Shown here piece after piece: positions 9,715 through 19,873 of a DNA stretch of 64,000 nt. The notes beneath the pieces were generated by a model that saw nothing but the letters and a program-made list of their open reading frames with translations, ran no database searches and had not been told where the DNA came from. The number at the start of each line of letters is the position of its first letter. The stretch's first letter is position 1. Made by a program: the position numbers and the translations under genes. The stretch covers positions 1,025,001-1,089,000 of the forward strand of contig NZ_OY829944.1 in the NCBI RefSeq assembly GCF_963556105.2, in the 5' to 3' direction. Origin of the DNA: an uncultured Tolumonas sp. (lineage in GTDB: Bacteria > Pseudomonadota > Gammaproteobacteria > Enterobacterales > Aeromonadaceae).

Positions 9715-10299
9715 ATGAGCGATATAGAGATCGATCAACGGTTAGTTGAACGAGTGCAGCATGGTGATAAACAAGCGTTTAACCTGTTGGTAACAAAATA
9801 CCAACGTAAGATCATGAATCTGGTTAGCCGCTATGTGAGTAACCCGAGTGATAGTGCCGATGTGGTACAGGAAGTATTTATAAGCGCTTATCGTTTTTTG
9901 CCTTCATTTAGGAACGATAGTGCTTTTTATACATGGCTGTATCGTATTGCTGTAAATACGGCGAAGAACTATCTGGTCTCGAATGGCCGACGTCCACCGG
10001 GAATGGATGTTGATATTGGTGATGCGGAACAATATGACTCTGGTGATGCGTTACGGGATATAGCGAGCCCTGAACGTTTACTGTCATCAGATCAGGTGCG
10101 ACAAACGGTAACCGATGCATTGCAATCATTACCGGAAGATTTACGTACAGTGATTACGTTGCGTGAAATAGAAGGTTTGAGCTACGACGAGATAGCAGAA
10201 GTGATTGGTTGTCCTGTTGGCACTGTCCGTTCTCGTATTTTTCGTGCTCGGGAAGTTATTGATAATCGTCTTAAGGCCGTACTGCAGGGAATAGATTAG
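9715..10299 (+). CDS. rpoE: extracytoplasmic stress sigma factor RpoE (sigma-E)
   Basis: 194 aa (E. coli 191). Region 2 is visible as VVQEVFISAYRFLPSFRNDSAFYTWLYRIAVNTAKNYL, and region 4 as LPEDLRTVITLREIEGLSYDEIAEVIGCPVGTVRSRIFRAREVID. It directs RNA polymerase to outer-membrane and envelope stress genes. The ATG at 9715 aligns with the family N-terminus (MSDIEIDQRLVERVQ); a GGAGG 14 nt upstream is somewhat distant, and the GTG at 9667 would add an uncharacteristic extension and lie within the promoter leader. It is the first gene of rpoE-rseA-rseB-rseC and is preceded by a sigma-E promoter. Confidence 0.97.
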   Translation: MSDIEIDQRLVERVQHGDKQAFNLLVTKYQRKIMNLVSRYVSNPSDSADVVQEVFISAYRFLPSFRNDSAFYTWLYRIAVNTAKNYLVSNGRRPPGMDVDIGDAEQYDSGDALRDIASPERLLSSDQVRQTVTDALQSLPEDLRTVITLREIEGLSYDEIAEVIGCPVGTVRSRIFRAREVIDNRLKAVLQGID

Positions 10300-10334
10300 G
10301 ATTATCCTGCTTTGAAATGGAGTAACGGGTTAGT

Positions 10335-10913
10335 ATGACTACATCAAAAGAACGCATTTCAGCTCTGATGGATAATGAATTACCGTCCGAGCAATCAATG
10401 AAAGCCTTACTGGAAGATCCTTCTTTATCTGCGACATGGGAGCGGTATCACCTCATCGGTGACGCATTGCGTGATGAGTTACCTGAGTATTTAGATGAAA
10501 CTTTGTCGCAGCGTATTGCTAATGCATTAGAGCAAGAGCCAACTATTCTTGCACCTAAGCCTCAACGCTCTTTCTTGTCTGTAGTGCAACCCAAAGTTAA
10601 ACAATTTATTCAGGTTGCTGGACAATATGGTATTGCTGCCTCTGTCGCGGTCGCAGTTCTTGTTGGCATTCAGCAATATCAACAGCAAGATTCTATGAAT
10701 GCGGTTATCAAACAAGGTCCTGTGCTGAACACGATCCCAGTCGCTGGAGGTTCAGCAACACCAGTAAGCATTAATTACAATACTGATCGTATCCGTGCTC
10801 AATCGCAATCTCAGGTTTTGTCTGAAAAACAATTGCAAGAGGAACGTCAACGCATTGCCCGATACATTCAGGATCACCAATTGCAGCAACGTCTGTCACA
10901 AGTTGAGCGGTAA
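10335..10913 (+). CDS. rseA: anti-sigma-E factor RseA
   Basis: 192 aa. The N-terminal cytoplasmic sigma-binding domain begins MTTSKERISALMDNELPSEQ with the typical LMDGEL-like motif and WERYHLIGDALRDE. One membrane helix (about residues 96-114, YGIAASVAVAVLVGIQQY) is followed by a periplasmic tail of about 75 residues that is Gln/Arg-rich at the end. RseA holds RpoE at the inner membrane and is cut by DegS then RseP during envelope stress. It lies 35 nt after rpoE and is followed almost immediately by rseB. Confidence 0.94.
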   Translation: MTTSKERISALMDNELPSEQSMKALLEDPSLSATWERYHLIGDALRDELPEYLDETLSQRIANALEQEPTILAPKPQRSFLSVVQPKVKQFIQVAGQYGIAASVAVAVLVGIQQYQQQDSMNAVIKQGPVLNTIPVAGGSATPVSINYNTDRIRAQSQSQVLSEKQLQEERQRIARYIQDHQLQQRLSQVER

Positions 10914-10920
10914 TCGAATT

Positions 10921-11901
10921 TTGATACGTCGTATAGCATTAGCTTTTTTTCTTATTGGTTCGTTCATCTCTAAAGCCTCTGCTGAACCCTCTGCAGAGGC
11001 TTTGTTATTTCAAATGCAGCGTGGTTATCATCACAACAATTTTGAGTTGGCGATGGTGCATATACTACAAAATAACATTGAACCATTGAGATTGACCCAT
11101 GGTTGGTATGCCAACAACGAGATCACTCACCTGCTGTCTTTAAGTGGTCGTCCAGTTGAATATCTTGGAAAAAACAAACAAGTCACTTTTGCGGAATCAG
11201 CAGAGTCATCTTATACCTTACAAAACTCGCGGCTACCGGGGCTCTGGTTTTCGGTTTTAAATTGCACCCCGGAAACCTTGCTGGAACATTATGAGGTTGT
11301 CAGCACAGGGAAAAACCGTATTGCAGGGCAAGTGGCACAGTTAGTCAGGCTGTCAGCCAAAGATGAGAGTAAATATAACTTTATCCTTTGGTTGGAACAG
11401 AAAACCGGTATTTTACTGCGTCTGGATATCAATGATGTGCAAGGAAATCTGGTTGAGCAATATCTTGGCGTTGATTTTCGTTTTTTACCTGAAAATGCTT
11501 CAAATATTAGAGCCATAGCATCGACGAAAGTCCCAGTGGCCGAACGCTATCAGGATATTTATCGCGCAGATCCCGATTCTCATTTGTGGAAGCTTGGCTG
11601 GTTACCAGCGGGATTTGCGCCATTATCGGCGGATCAACATAAACTAATCGGTAGTGAGGAATTGGTGGACTATTTCTTGCTTAGTGATGGATTAGTGGAT
11701 GTCTCTGTGTATATTTCGCGGTTATCAGCTAAGGGCGCTGTGCGTGACAAAGAGCAATTTGCCATGTCCGGTGCGACTTCTGTGTTAAGTTTGAACCGAG
11801 ATGATGGCGTGACTTTGACCTTGGTAGGTGAATTGCCAGCAACAAGTTTGCGCCGTATAGCAGAGACTATTCAGGTTAATCAGCAGGAGAATAGTCCATG
11901 A
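10921..11901 (+). CDS. rseB: sigma-E factor regulatory protein RseB
   Basis: 326 aa from a TTG start at 10921 (E. coli 318). The signal peptide LIRRIALAFFLIGSFISKASA is followed by a LolA/LolB-like lipoprotein-sensing domain and the C-terminal RseB domain (LWKLGWLPAGFAPLS, VTLTLVGELPATSLRRIAETIQV). RseB binds the periplasmic part of RseA and shields it from DegS until lipopolysaccharide is sensed. The frame is open further upstream inside rseA, but no ATG there fits; the TTG 7 nt after the rseA stop places the signal peptide correctly. The Shine-Dalgarno (GAGCGG) is weak, so coupling to rseA translation is likely. Confidence 0.92.
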   Translation: MIRRIALAFFLIGSFISKASAEPSAEALLFQMQRGYHHNNFELAMVHILQNNIEPLRLTHGWYANNEITHLLSLSGRPVEYLGKNKQVTFAESAESSYTLQNSRLPGLWFSVLNCTPETLLEHYEVVSTGKNRIAGQVAQLVRLSAKDESKYNFILWLEQKTGILLRLDINDVQGNLVEQYLGVDFRFLPENASNIRAIASTKVPVAERYQDIYRADPDSHLWKLGWLPAGFAPLSADQHKLIGSEELVDYFLLSDGLVDVSVYISRLSAKGAVRDKEQFAMSGATSVLSLNRDDGVTLTLVGELPATSLRRIAETIQVNQQENSP

Positions 11902-12365
11902 TTGAAGCAATCGCTACTGTTGTAGCAACAAAGACCGGTATGGTCAGTGTCGAATATAAACGATCGTCTGCATGTGGGCATTGTCAGCAAGAATCAAGCT
12001 GCAATATCAGTTCGATGGCTAAAGAAGAAAAAAATAATGCGCAAATTATTGATGTTGCCTGTTCGTTAGAATTGGAGGTTGGGCAACAGGTGCGAATTGG
12101 GATCCCGGAAAATGGGCTGTTAAAAGGGGCTCTGTTGGTTTATATCCTACCGCTGTTTTTTATCATGTTGGGTGCGGCTATCGGGCAATATTTATCAGTT
12201 GCAAACGCAGAATGGCCATCGGTGGCTGGTGCTTTTCTGGGTGGTAGTGTTGGTTTTCTTCTGATGCGTATTAAATCTGCCAGACTGACCAAAGCTGAAT
12301 ATAAACCGGTGATATTAGGGGTGACGATCCCGATTGTTTCAGTGTTGCAGAGCAACTGTCACTGA
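11898..12365 (+). CDS. rseC: sigma-E positive regulator RseC
   Basis: 155 aa. An N-terminal soluble domain carries a cysteine cluster (CGHCQQESSC at about residues 27-36) and is followed by two membrane helices (about 77-97 and 104-122). RseC/MucC family members are inner-membrane proteins with a modest positive effect on sigma-E activity and a reported link to the Rsx/Rnf redox system; the cysteines could bind a metal or Fe-S centre. The start overlaps the rseB stop in ATGA. It is the last gene of the operon. Confidence 0.92.
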   Translation: MIEAIATVVATKTGMVSVEYKRSSACGHCQQESSCNISSMAKEEKNNAQIIDVACSLELEVGQQVRIGIPENGLLKGALLVYILPLFFIMLGAAIGQYLSVANAEWPSVAGAFLGGSVGFLLMRIKSARLTKAEYKPVILGVTIPIVSVLQSNCH

Positions 12366-12503
12366 CCGATTTCTGACTGTACTGGCTGTCGTTATGATAG
12401 TCAGTGCAATCATTCACGACTAATCATAGCTCTACCGCCGCTAATCCAGTAAAATCCTGCTCAAATTATCGTTAATTACATGCCATCAGATAAATAAGAC
12501 CTC

Positions 12504-14300
12504 ATGAAAAATATTCGTAACTTCTCTATTATTGCCCATATTGACCATGGTAAATCCACACTGTCAGACCGCTTGATTCAGACTTGTGGCGGCCTCAGCG
12601 AACGTGAAATGCAAGCGCAGGTTCTGGATTCCATGGATCTTGAACGTGAACGCGGGATCACGATCAAGGCGCAGAGTGTTACGCTGGATTACAAAGCTAG
12701 AGATGGCGAAACCTATCAACTGAATTTCATTGATACTCCCGGCCACGTGGATTTTTCCTATGAAGTCTCACGCTCATTGGCGGCCTGTGAAGGTGCATTG
12801 CTGGTCGTCGATGCTGGGCAGGGCGTAGAAGCTCAGACCTTAGCGAACTGCTATACCGCGATGGAAATGAACCTCGAAGTGGTTCCGGTTCTGAATAAGA
12901 TCGATTTGCCGCAGGCAGAACCAGAGCGTGTTGCCGAAGAGATCGAAGATATCGTCGGTATCGATGCGATGGATGCTGTACGCTGTTCAGCCAAAACGGG
13001 GCTGGGCGTTGATGATGTATTGGAAGAGATTGTAAAACGTATTCCGGCACCGGAAGGTGATCCGGATGCACCGTTACAGGCTCTGATCATCGACTCGTGG
13101 TTTGATGATTATCTGGGCGTAGTGTCGCTGGTCCGCATTAAAAACGGTTCGTTGAAAAAGAACGACAAAATCAAGGTAATGAGCACTGGTCAGACGTGGA
13201 GTGTCGATCGTCTGGGTATTTCAACGCCGAAACAGAAAGATACATTAGCCTTAAATTGCGGCGAAGTAGGTTGGGTCGTGTGCGGTATCAAAGACATCCA
13301 TGGTGCGCCGGTTGGTGATACGCTGACGCTGGCTAAAAATGGTGCGGAAAACGCATTACCTGGCTTCAAAAAAGTAAAACCGCAGGTCTATGCGGGTTTG
13401 TTCCCTATTTCATCGGAAGATTATGAAGCGTTCCGCGATGCATTAGAAAAACTGTCGCTGAACGATGCTTCGCTGTTTTACGAGCCAGAAAATTCGACCG
13501 CATTAGGGTTTGGTTTCCGTTGTGGTTTCCTCGGTATGTTGCACATGGAAATCATTCAGGAACGTCTGGAACGAGAGTATGATCTTGATTTGATTACAAC
13601 TGCACCGACAGTTGTATATGAAATTGCCATGACTGACGGCACGACCATTCATATTGATAGTCCATCCAATTTACCGGCCATCAATAATATTGACGAGCTG
13701 CGTGAACCGATCGCGGAATGTAATATTCTGGTTCCACAAGAGTATCTTGGTAACGTCATCACGTTGTGTATCGAAAAACGTGGTGTGCAAACCAACATGG
13801 TTTATCACGGCAATCAGGTTGCGTTAACCTATGAGATCCCGATGGCCGAAGTGGTGCTGGATTTCTTTGACCGTCTGAAATCGACCAGCCGTGGTTATGC
13901 CTCACTGGATTATGGTTTCAAACGTTTTGATGCTGCCGACATGGTGCGTCTGGATATTCTGATCAACGGTGAGCGGGTCGATGCGTTGGCTATTATCACG
14001 CATAAAGACAACGCACCTTTCCGTGGTCGTCAGTTAGTTGAAAAAATGCGCGAACTGATCCCGCGGCAGATGTTTGATATTGCTATTCAAGCTGCAATTG
14101 GCAACCATATCATTGCGCGTAGTACCGTAAAAGCGATGCGTAAAGACGTATTGGCGAAATGCTATGGTGGTGACGTCAGCCGTAAGAAAAAACTGCTGAA
14201 TAAGCAGAAAGAGGGTAAAAAGAGAATGAAGTCGGTAGGTCGTGTTGACGTACCACAAGAAGCATTCCTCGCAATCCTGCATGTTGGAAAGGATAACTAA
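12504..14300 (+). CDS. lepA: elongation factor 4 (LepA)
   Basis: 598 aa (E. coli 599). G-domain motifs are AHIDHGKST (residues 10-18), DTPGHVDF and NKIDLP. The LepA-specific C-terminal domain ends [32 protein letters not shown]. It is a ribosome-bound translational GTPase thought to back-translocate or help assemble ribosomes. Codon use is biased like that of a well-expressed gene. It starts a run of six plus-strand genes and is separated from lepB by only 3 nt. Confidence 0.98.
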   Translation: MKNIRNFSIIAHIDHGKSTLSDRLIQTCGGLSEREMQAQVLDSMDLERERGITIKAQSVTLDYKARDGETYQLNFIDTPGHVDFSYEVSRSLAACEGALLVVDAGQGVEAQTLANCYTAMEMNLEVVPVLNKIDLPQAEPERVAEEIEDIVGIDAMDAVRCSAKTGLGVDDVLEEIVKRIPAPEGDPDAPLQALIIDSWFDDYLGVVSLVRIKNGSLKKNDKIKVMSTGQTWSVDRLGISTPKQKDTLALNCGEVGWVVCGIKDIHGAPVGDTLTLAKNGAENALPGFKKVKPQVYAGLFPISSEDYEAFRDALEKLSLNDASLFYEPENSTALGFGFRCGFLGMLHMEIIQERLEREYDLDLITTAPTVVYEIAMTDGTTIHIDSPSNLPAINNIDELREPIAECNILVPQEYLGNVITLCIEKRGVQTNMVYHGNQVALTYEIPMAEVVLDFFDRLKSTSRGYASLDYGFKRFDAADMVRLDILINGERVDALAIITHKDNAPFRGRQLVEKMRELIPRQMFDIAIQAAIGNHIIARSTVKAMRKDVLAKCYGGDVSRKKKLLNKQKEGKKRMKSVGRVDVPQEAFLAILHVGKDN

Positions 14301-14303
14301 TTA

Positions 14304-15224
14304 ATGGCTAATACGTTTGCACTGATTCTGGTTGCAGTCACGTTGGTAACTGGATTGGTTTGGTTACTGGATCATTGGGTGTTGGTTCGTATTCGAGCGG
14401 CAAAAGCGCGTCAGGCACAGGCGTCAGCGGGGTCACCCCTGACGGCCGAAGCCATTGAAAAACTGATGACAGAACCCGTTTGGGTCGAACAATGTAAAGG
14501 CATTTTCCCGGTTATTGCGGCTGTATTAGTGCTACGTTCATTTTTATATGAGCCATTTCAGATCCCATCTGGTTCTATGATGCCTACCTTGCTGGAGGGG
14601 GATTTTATTCTGGTGAATAAATACACCTACGGTTTGAAGGATCCGGTGACGAATCGTACGATGCTGGAAACCGGGCATCCACAGCGCGGTGATGTGATTG
14701 TATTTAAGTATCCGGAAAACCCGCGCATTGATTACATCAAACGGGTGATTGGTTTACCTGGCGATCGTATTATTTTTCGCGATAAAGAGCTTTATCTGCA
14801 ACCGGCGTGTAACGATAGTAAAGTTTGTCCACAACTGCAGAAAATTAATACTACCTTTGTAGAAAGTGGCGAATTTAGCCAGTTAGGTATGCCATTAGAG
14901 CATTACACGGAAAAACTGACTGCCACAAAAAACCACGACATTCTGCGTAATAACTTTATTCCTGATCGCACAGGCATGTATTACCAACAACCGGGCCAGC
15001 CTGTTGGTGAATGGGTGGTACCGGAAGGGCATTATTTTGCTATGGGAGATAACCGCGATAACAGTCAGGACAGTCGTTTCTGGGGCTTTGTGCCGGAACG
15101 TAACCTGGTTGGGAAAGCGGTTGCTATCTGGATGAGTTTTGAATTCGATCGCCCGGCTGGTAGTTCAGTACCTAGTTGGATACCGACCGGTGTTCGTTTT
15201 AATCGTATAGGCAGTATTCAGTGA
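14304..15224 (+). CDS. lepB: signal peptidase I
   Basis: 306 aa (E. coli 324). Two N-terminal membrane segments (about residues 4-22 and 68-82) precede the catalytic domain. The nucleophile Ser is in [10 protein letters not shown] and the general-base Lys in [12 protein letters not shown]; the [11 protein letters not shown] box lies near residues 250-260. It cleaves signal peptides of Sec and Tat substrates on the periplasmic side. It is encoded directly after lepA, and its stop overlaps the rnc start by 4 nt. Confidence 0.97.
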   Translation: MANTFALILVAVTLVTGLVWLLDHWVLVRIRAAKARQAQASAGSPLTAEAIEKLMTEPVWVEQCKGIFPVIAAVLVLRSFLYEPFQIPSGSMMPTLLEGDFILVNKYTYGLKDPVTNRTMLETGHPQRGDVIVFKYPENPRIDYIKRVIGLPGDRIIFRDKELYLQPACNDSKVCPQLQKINTTFVESGEFSQLGMPLEHYTEKLTATKNHDILRNNFIPDRTGMYYQQPGQPVGEWVVPEGHYFAMGDNRDNSQDSRFWGFVPERNLVGKAVAIWMSFEFDRPAGSSVPSWIPTGVRFNRIGSIQ

Positions 15225-15892
15225 ATGATAAGTTACCCCGCTTAGAACAAAAACTAGGCTATTCGTTTCAAAATAAAGATTTGTTAGTTCGGTCTATCAC
15301 GCATCGTAGTGCTGGTTCCCGTCATAACGAGCGTTTGGAGTTTTTGGGCGATTCCATATTAAGTCTGGTGATCGCCGAAGTGCTTTACCATCGTTTCCCC
15401 AATGTTAGTGAAGGGGATATGAGCCGTATGCGGGCGACCTTAGTTCGTGAACGCACATTGGCCGAACTGGCTCGTGAATTTGCACTTGGTGATTATTTGA
15501 TCTTAGGGCCTGGTGAGCTGAAAAGTGGCGGCTATCGTCGCGAATCCATTTTAGCCGATACGGTCGAAGCGTTAATTGGCGCTATCTATATTGATAGTGA
15601 TCTGGAAGCCATCAGGTCGTTGTTACTAACTTGGTACAACGATCGCTTGGACGCTATTCGTCCGGGTGTAGAACAAAAAGATCCGAAAACACGTTTGCAG
15701 GAATATTTGCAAGGTCGTCGTCGTTCGTTACCAACCTATGCGGTTACCGACGTAAAAGGGGAAGCACACAACCAACAATTTACGGTGGAATGTGTGATTG
15801 AAGATATTTCTGCTGCGTTTATTGGAGTTGGTTCCAGTCGCAGAAAGGCTGAACAGGCCGCTGCTGAGAAAGCACTGGAGCAATTAGTATGA
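15221..15892 (+). CDS. rnc: ribonuclease III
   Basis: 223 aa. The catalytic domain carries the signature [12 protein letters not shown] (about residues 38-49) and a second acidic cluster ([13 protein letters not shown]). A C-terminal double-stranded-RNA-binding domain follows, with [11 protein letters not shown] and a final [14 protein letters not shown] helix. It processes rRNA precursors and structured mRNAs. The gene sits in the conserved lepB-rnc-era-recO block with 4-nt overlaps on both sides, so translation is coupled. Confidence 0.98.
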   Translation: MNDKLPRLEQKLGYSFQNKDLLVRSITHRSAGSRHNERLEFLGDSILSLVIAEVLYHRFPNVSEGDMSRMRATLVRERTLAELAREFALGDYLILGPGELKSGGYRRESILADTVEALIGAIYIDSDLEAIRSLLLTWYNDRLDAIRPGVEQKDPKTRLQEYLQGRRRSLPTYAVTDVKGEAHNQQFTVECVIEDISAAFIGVGSSRRKAEQAAAEKALEQLV

Positions 15893-16800
15893 CCGAAATG
15901 ACTGAAGATAAAACCTACTGTGGTTTTGTGGCCATTGTGGGCCGCCCGAATGTGGGTAAATCGACCCTGCTGAATAAATTGCTGGGTCAGAAAGTCAGTA
16001 TTACGTCTCGCAAACCGCAAACCACACGTCACCGTATTTTAGGTATTGATACGCAAGGTGCTTACCAAACTATCTTTGTTGATACCCCTGGTTTGCATAT
16101 TGAAGAAAAACGCGCCATCAACCGGTTGATGAACCGCGCTGCAAGCAGTTCGCTGGGTGATGTAGAAATGGTGGTGTTTGTGGTTGATGGCACACAATGG
16201 ACCGCTGACGATGACATGGTGCTGAATAAACTGCGCTATATGAAATGTCCAGTTGTACTAGCGGTCAATAAAGTCGATGTCATCAAAGACAAAGAGGTTT
16301 TGTTGCCGCATCTGCAAATGCTAGCGCAGAAAGGTAATTTTGCAGAGATCCTGCCGATTTCTGCGGAAAAAGGCACTAACGTCGATAAAATCCGCGACAT
16401 GGCGAAACGTCTGTTACCGGAAGGGCAGCATTATTTCCCTGAAGATTATATTACTGACCGCAGTTCACGGTTTATGGCATCGGAGATCATCCGCGAGAAA
16501 CTGATGCGCTTTACCGGCGAAGAATTACCTTATTCCGTCACTGTGGAAATCGAACGCTTTAAAGTCGAAGACGATGGGCTGTTTCATATCAATGCGCTGA
16601 TTCTGGTAGAACGTGAAGGCCAGAAGAAAATGGTGATCGGTAACAAAGGTGAAAAACTGAAAGTGATCGGTACCGAAGCGCGTCTGGATATGGAACGTTT
16701 ATTCGGCCAGCGTGTCTTCTTAGAACTCTGGGTTAAAGTTAAATCCGGTTGGGCTGATGATGAACGCGCACTGCGTAGCTTAGGTTATGGTGATGACTGA
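15889..16800 (+). CDS. era: GTPase Era
   Basis: 303 aa (E. coli 301). G1 is [10 protein letters not shown]3 is DTPGLH and G4 is NKVD. The C-terminal KH domain has the RNA-binding GNKG loop ([13 protein letters not shown]). It binds the 3' end of 16S rRNA and assists 30S assembly; it is also an essential cell-cycle checkpoint protein. Start overlaps the rnc stop, and the 3' end overlaps recO by 8-14 nt. Confidence 0.98.
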   Translation: MTEMTEDKTYCGFVAIVGRPNVGKSTLLNKLLGQKVSITSRKPQTTRHRILGIDTQGAYQTIFVDTPGLHIEEKRAINRLMNRAASSSLGDVEMVVFVVDGTQWTADDDMVLNKLRYMKCPVVLAVNKVDVIKDKEVLLPHLQMLAQKGNFAEILPISAEKGTNVDKIRDMAKRLLPEGQHYFPEDYITDRSSRFMASEIIREKLMRFTGEELPYSVTVEIERFKVEDDGLFHINALILVEREGQKKMVIGNKGEKLKVIGTEARLDMERLFGQRVFLELWVKVKSGWADDERALRSLGYGDD

Positions 16801-17512
16801 GCCGGAAATGTTACCGGCTTTTGTATTGCATACCCGTCCTTATCGTGAAACCAGCCAGCTGGTGGATCTTTTCGTGGCTTCCATGGGCAAGGTGTCCGTG
16901 GTGGCCAAAGGTTCTCGCACATCCCGCTCAGCTGTAAAAGGGCTGTTACAGCCCTTTCTACCTTTGCATATTCGTTATAGTGGCAAAAGTAATCTGAAAA
17001 CATTGGTGCAACTGGAAGCGCGAAGTCCGCAGGTTGCACTGCAAGGTGAACGCTTATTTAGCGCCTTATATCTGAACGAACTGCTTTACCATCTTTTGGA
17101 ACCGGATACCGAATATCCAGGCCTCTATAGTAGCTATTTTCAGACATTACTGGTTTTATCGGATCCGCTGCAACCGGTCTCTCCCTTATTACGGCAATTT
17201 GAATTACTCTTGTTGCAGCAATTGGGTTATGGCGTCGATTTTTGTTATGCCGCCGATAGTGGTTTGCCCATTGATCCGGTCTGTTTTTATCGTTACGAAC
17301 CGGAAGCGGGTTTTATTACCACTGCGCTGCGCGATCATGCTGTTTTTTCTGGCACAGAGATAATTGGCATGGCGGAGCGGGATTTTATTAATGCATCAAT
17401 TTTAGCGGCAGCCCGACGCTTTAGTCGTCAGGCTTTTGCAGCGTTATTGGGCAATCGTCCCCTGAAAAGCAGGGAGCTTTATTCTGCGTTTATAGCAAGG
17501 AGATCAGAGTGA
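16787..17512 (+). CDS. recO: DNA repair protein RecO
   Basis: 241 aa (239 if the ATG at 16793 is used, which sits better behind the AGG at 16782-16784). The N-terminal OB fold carries [19 protein letters not shown] and [20 protein letters not shown]. The C-terminal helical domain includes the conserved [11 protein letters not shown] and a Cys pair region ([20 protein letters not shown]). RecO works with RecF and RecR to load RecA onto SSB-coated gaps. It overlaps era and is directly followed by pdxJ with a 4-nt overlap. Confidence 0.95.
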   Translation: MVMTEPEMLPAFVLHTRPYRETSQLVDLFVASMGKVSVVAKGSRTSRSAVKGLLQPFLPLHIRYSGKSNLKTLVQLEARSPQVALQGERLFSALYLNELLYHLLEPDTEYPGLYSSYFQTLLVLSDPLQPVSPLLRQFELLLLQQLGYGVDFCYAADSGLPIDPVCFYRYEPEAGFITTALRDHAVFSGTEIIGMAERDFINASILAAARRFSRQAFAALLGNRPLKSRELYSAFIARRSE

Positions 17513-18240
17513 GCAAAATTTTATTGGGTGTAAATATCGATCATGTTGCCACGTTACGTAATGCCCGTGGTACGGCTTACCCTGATCCGGTGTTTGCAGC
17601 AGCGTTAGCTGAACAGGCTGGTGCGGAAGGGATCACCGTACACTTGCGTGAAGATCGCCGTCATATCACCGACCGTGACGTTGAAATTCTGCGTCAGACC
17701 ATTAAAACGCGCATGAATTTAGAGATGGCAGTGACAGAAGAGATGCTGACCATCGCTTGTCGCATCAAACCGCAGTTTGTGTGCTTAGTGCCAGAAAAAC
17801 GCCAGGAAGTGACGACTGAAGGTGGTTTGGATGTTGCTTCACAGGTAGCGCGTATTCGTGATGCAGTTGAACGTCTTGCGGCAGTGGGTACTCAGGTTTC
17901 GCTGTTTATTGATGCGGATCATGCCCAGATTGATGCGGCAGTAGAAAGCGGCGCGCCGTACATTGAAATTCACACCGGTCGTTATGCTGACGCAGAAACG
18001 GAAGCTGAACAGCAAGCTGAGCTGGCGCGTATCGCCGAAGCGGCGGCATATGCGTATCAACGTGGCTTAAAAGTGAACGCGGGGCATGGGCTGCATTATC
18101 AAAACGTACAAGCTATCGCGGCGATCCCTGAAATGGTTGAGTTAAACATCGGCCATGCCATTATTGGCCGAGCGGTGTTTAGCGGGTTACCGGAAGCGGT
18201 TGCTGAAATGAAACGTTTGATGCTGGAAGCGCGTTTGTAA
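17509..18240 (+). CDS. pdxJ: pyridoxine 5'-phosphate synthase
   Basis: 243 aa, GTG start preceded by AAGGAGA. It opens with the family signature [18 protein letters not shown], continues with [13 protein letters not shown], and ends with [32 protein letters not shown]. It condenses 1-deoxyxylulose 5-phosphate with 3-amino-2-oxopropyl phosphate in vitamin B6 synthesis. It is last in this operon: in E. coli acpS follows, but here a terminator and an opposing gene follow. Confidence 0.97.
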   Translation: MSKILLGVNIDHVATLRNARGTAYPDPVFAAALAEQAGAEGITVHLREDRRHITDRDVEILRQTIKTRMNLEMAVTEEMLTIACRIKPQFVCLVPEKRQEVTTEGGLDVASQVARIRDAVERLAAVGTQVSLFIDADHAQIDAAVESGAPYIEIHTGRYADAETEAEQQAELARIAEAAAYAYQRGLKVNAGHGLHYQNVQAIAAIPEMVELNIGHAIIGRAVFSGLPEAVAEMKRLMLEARL

Positions 18241-18261
18241 GCTATCCGATTATATAAAACA

Positions 18262-18292
18262 AAAAGGGCCGTCGCGATGACGGCCCTTTTTT
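18262..18292. terminator. terminator after pdxJ
   Basis: A 12-bp stem AAAAGGGCCGTC with GACGGCCCTTTT is followed by TT. It lies 21 nt past the pdxJ stop and just past the end of the convergent decarboxylase gene, so it may serve both strands. Confidence 0.93.
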
Positions 18293-18314
18293 ATGCGTAA
18301 CGCTAAACTTCGTG

Positions 18315-19475
18315 TTACGCAACAGCACGTAATTCGGCTGCTTCGTCGCTATCTACGACCAAAATGTTCGCTTTGCGGAAGAAGTTAAACTCGGTTGCTG
18401 ATGCCCAAGTGTAAGCGCCCATCATCTTCCCAATGATCACGTCACCCACATTCAGCGCCGGCAGATCAATATCATCGGCCAATACGTCAATGCTGTCACA
18501 GGTCGGGCCTGCCAGTACGGCTGGTAGCGCTTCGCCAGTCGCATAAGGGGCCGACTTTGGATAGTTGATATGATCAAACAGCTGACCGCTGTAGCTGCCA
18601 TATAAACCATCATCCAGGTAATACCACATGCGGCCAAAGCGTTCCGCTTTACCCATTACGCTGGCAACAGAAGTCATGCAAGGTGCGGAAATGAAACGCC
18701 CTGGTTCTGCTAACAGACGGATACCTTCCGGTGTGTTGCTTAATGCTTCACGGATCGGCGTACAAAATTCGTAAATATCCAGATCGGCGCCATCAGCACC
18801 GTAATTCACCGGGAATCCGCCACCGATATCGAGCACTTGCAGGTTAATATTTTCAGCTGCAGCATCACGGATCAGCTGATTACAAGCAGTGATCGCTTCC
18901 ACGTGGCGACGAGAGTTTGGCACTTGTGAGCCAACATGGAATGACAGGCCGATAACATTAAGACCTAACGCTTTGGCTTTACGCAGCAAAGGCAGTGTGG
19001 CTTCTGGTGTGCAGCCAAACTTCTTCGACAGGTCAACTTTACTTTCCGGGTTAGGGAAGCTGACGCGTAATAGCAGCTGTGCTTTGTCTTGATAAGGAAT
19101 GAACTTTTCCAGTTCAATCGGGTTATCAAATACGAAAACTTTACAGCCGTAATCTAAAGCGTAACTAATATCACCATCACGCTTGATAGGGTGAGTATGA
19201 ATACAATCGTCCGGATTGATCTGATTTTCTAACATCAGATCGACTTCACCGTTCGTAGCTAAATCGAAACAACAGCCTTCGGCTTTTAAAGTGGCAACTA
19301 CCGCTGAATGGGGCAGCGGTTTTAAAGCATAATGCATGCGAACACCCGGCAGGGCTTTCACTAAAGCGCGATATTGTTTACGGACAGCGGCTTGATCCAG
19401 GACCAGCAACGGTGAACCATAGGTTTCTACCAGGTCGCGGTAATCCAGTTCAACAGGGACGATTTCGTTATTCAT
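18315..19475 (-). CDS. fold-type-III PLP decarboxylase (ornithine/lysine decarboxylase family)
   Basis: 386 aa. An alanine-racemase-like barrel carries the PLP lysine in MHYALKPLPH (about residue 54). Other conserved motifs are FHVGSQ, the Gly-rich phosphate loop DIGGGFP and EPGRFISA. The catalytic cysteine loop is GPTCDSIDVL, which matches the CDG/CDSxD motif of ornithine decarboxylases and argues against diaminopimelate decarboxylase. The likely reaction is ornithine (possibly also lysine) to putrescine (or cadaverine). The start at 19475 has GAGGTG upstream; the GTG at 19493 is inside that Shine-Dalgarno. It is monocistronic, with a GC-rich hairpin and T-run immediately upstream of the ribosome-binding site. 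Confidence 0.88.
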   Translation of the reverse strand: MNNEIVPVELDYRDLVETYGSPLLVLDQAAVRKQYRALVKALPGVRMHYALKPLPHSAVVATLKAEGCCFDLATNGEVDLMLENQINPDDCIHTHPIKRDGDISYALDYGCKVFVFDNPIELEKFIPYQDKAQLLLRVSFPNPESKVDLSKKFGCTPEATLPLLRKAKALGLNVIGLSFHVGSQVPNSRRHVEAITACNQLIRDAAAENINLQVLDIGGGFPVNYGADGADLDIYEFCTPIREALSNTPEGIRLLAEPGRFISAPCMTSVASVMGKAERFGRMWYYLDDGLYGSYSGQLFDHINYPKSAPYATGEALPAVLAGPTCDSIDVLADDIDLPALNVGDVIIGKMMGAYTWASATEFNFFRKANILVVDSDEAAELRAVA

Positions 19476-19496
19476 TGTATGTTTACACCTCACAAA

Positions 19497-19510
19497 AGGG
19501 CCACGGCCCT
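19497..19510 (-). promoter_or_regulatory. leader hairpin with T-run before the decarboxylase ribosome-binding site
   Basis: On the minus strand AGGGC-CGTG-GCCCT is followed by TTTTGTGAGGTG, so an intrinsic-terminator-like stem and T-run lie immediately 5' of the GAGGTG Shine-Dalgarno. It could act as an attenuator or an mRNA-stabilising stem; the stem is short (5-6 bp). Confidence 0.35.
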
Positions 19511-19829
19511 GTCACCAGTGATACGTTCTGTCCTATCAGGCGGAACGCGATGCTTTATAAAAAATCCGGCGCATTATCGGGCTTTTGTGTGACAGTGCAA
19601 TAACTAATTCACTCTATTTATTATGCAAAGGCTTCTCATCGTGAATACTCAGCATTAAAGGTGGGAATATGTGTGGTTTTTTGGCGAAAAAATCTGACAA
19701 AATAGCCTTTATTCGGATTTTTGCTTGTTGAATTGTCGGTTTTTGGCGGTAAATAAAGAATATTCTGATAAATTCCTATGCATAAAAATTTTTGCTCATA
19801 AAGATAAATAGCATAGGAATGATGAAAAT

Positions 19830-19859
19830 TGCCATTCATCCAAAGGGGTCTGAATGGCA
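19830..19859 (-). terminator. probable terminator of rlmJ
   Basis: Arms TGCCATTCA (19830-19838) and TGAATGGCA (19851-19859) pair perfectly over 9 bp. On the minus strand the stem is followed by ATTTTCAT, 15 nt past the rlmJ stop. Confidence 0.7.
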
Positions 19860-19873
19860 ACAAAAAACGTCGA

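Larger units (their letters stand above)
19476..19873. other. intergenic region upstream of the decarboxylase gene
   Basis: About 400 bp without a credible gene. It holds the rlmJ terminator (19830-19859), the decarboxylase promoter region and a leader hairpin at 19497-19510. Composition is AT-rich in the middle. Confidence 0.7.
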
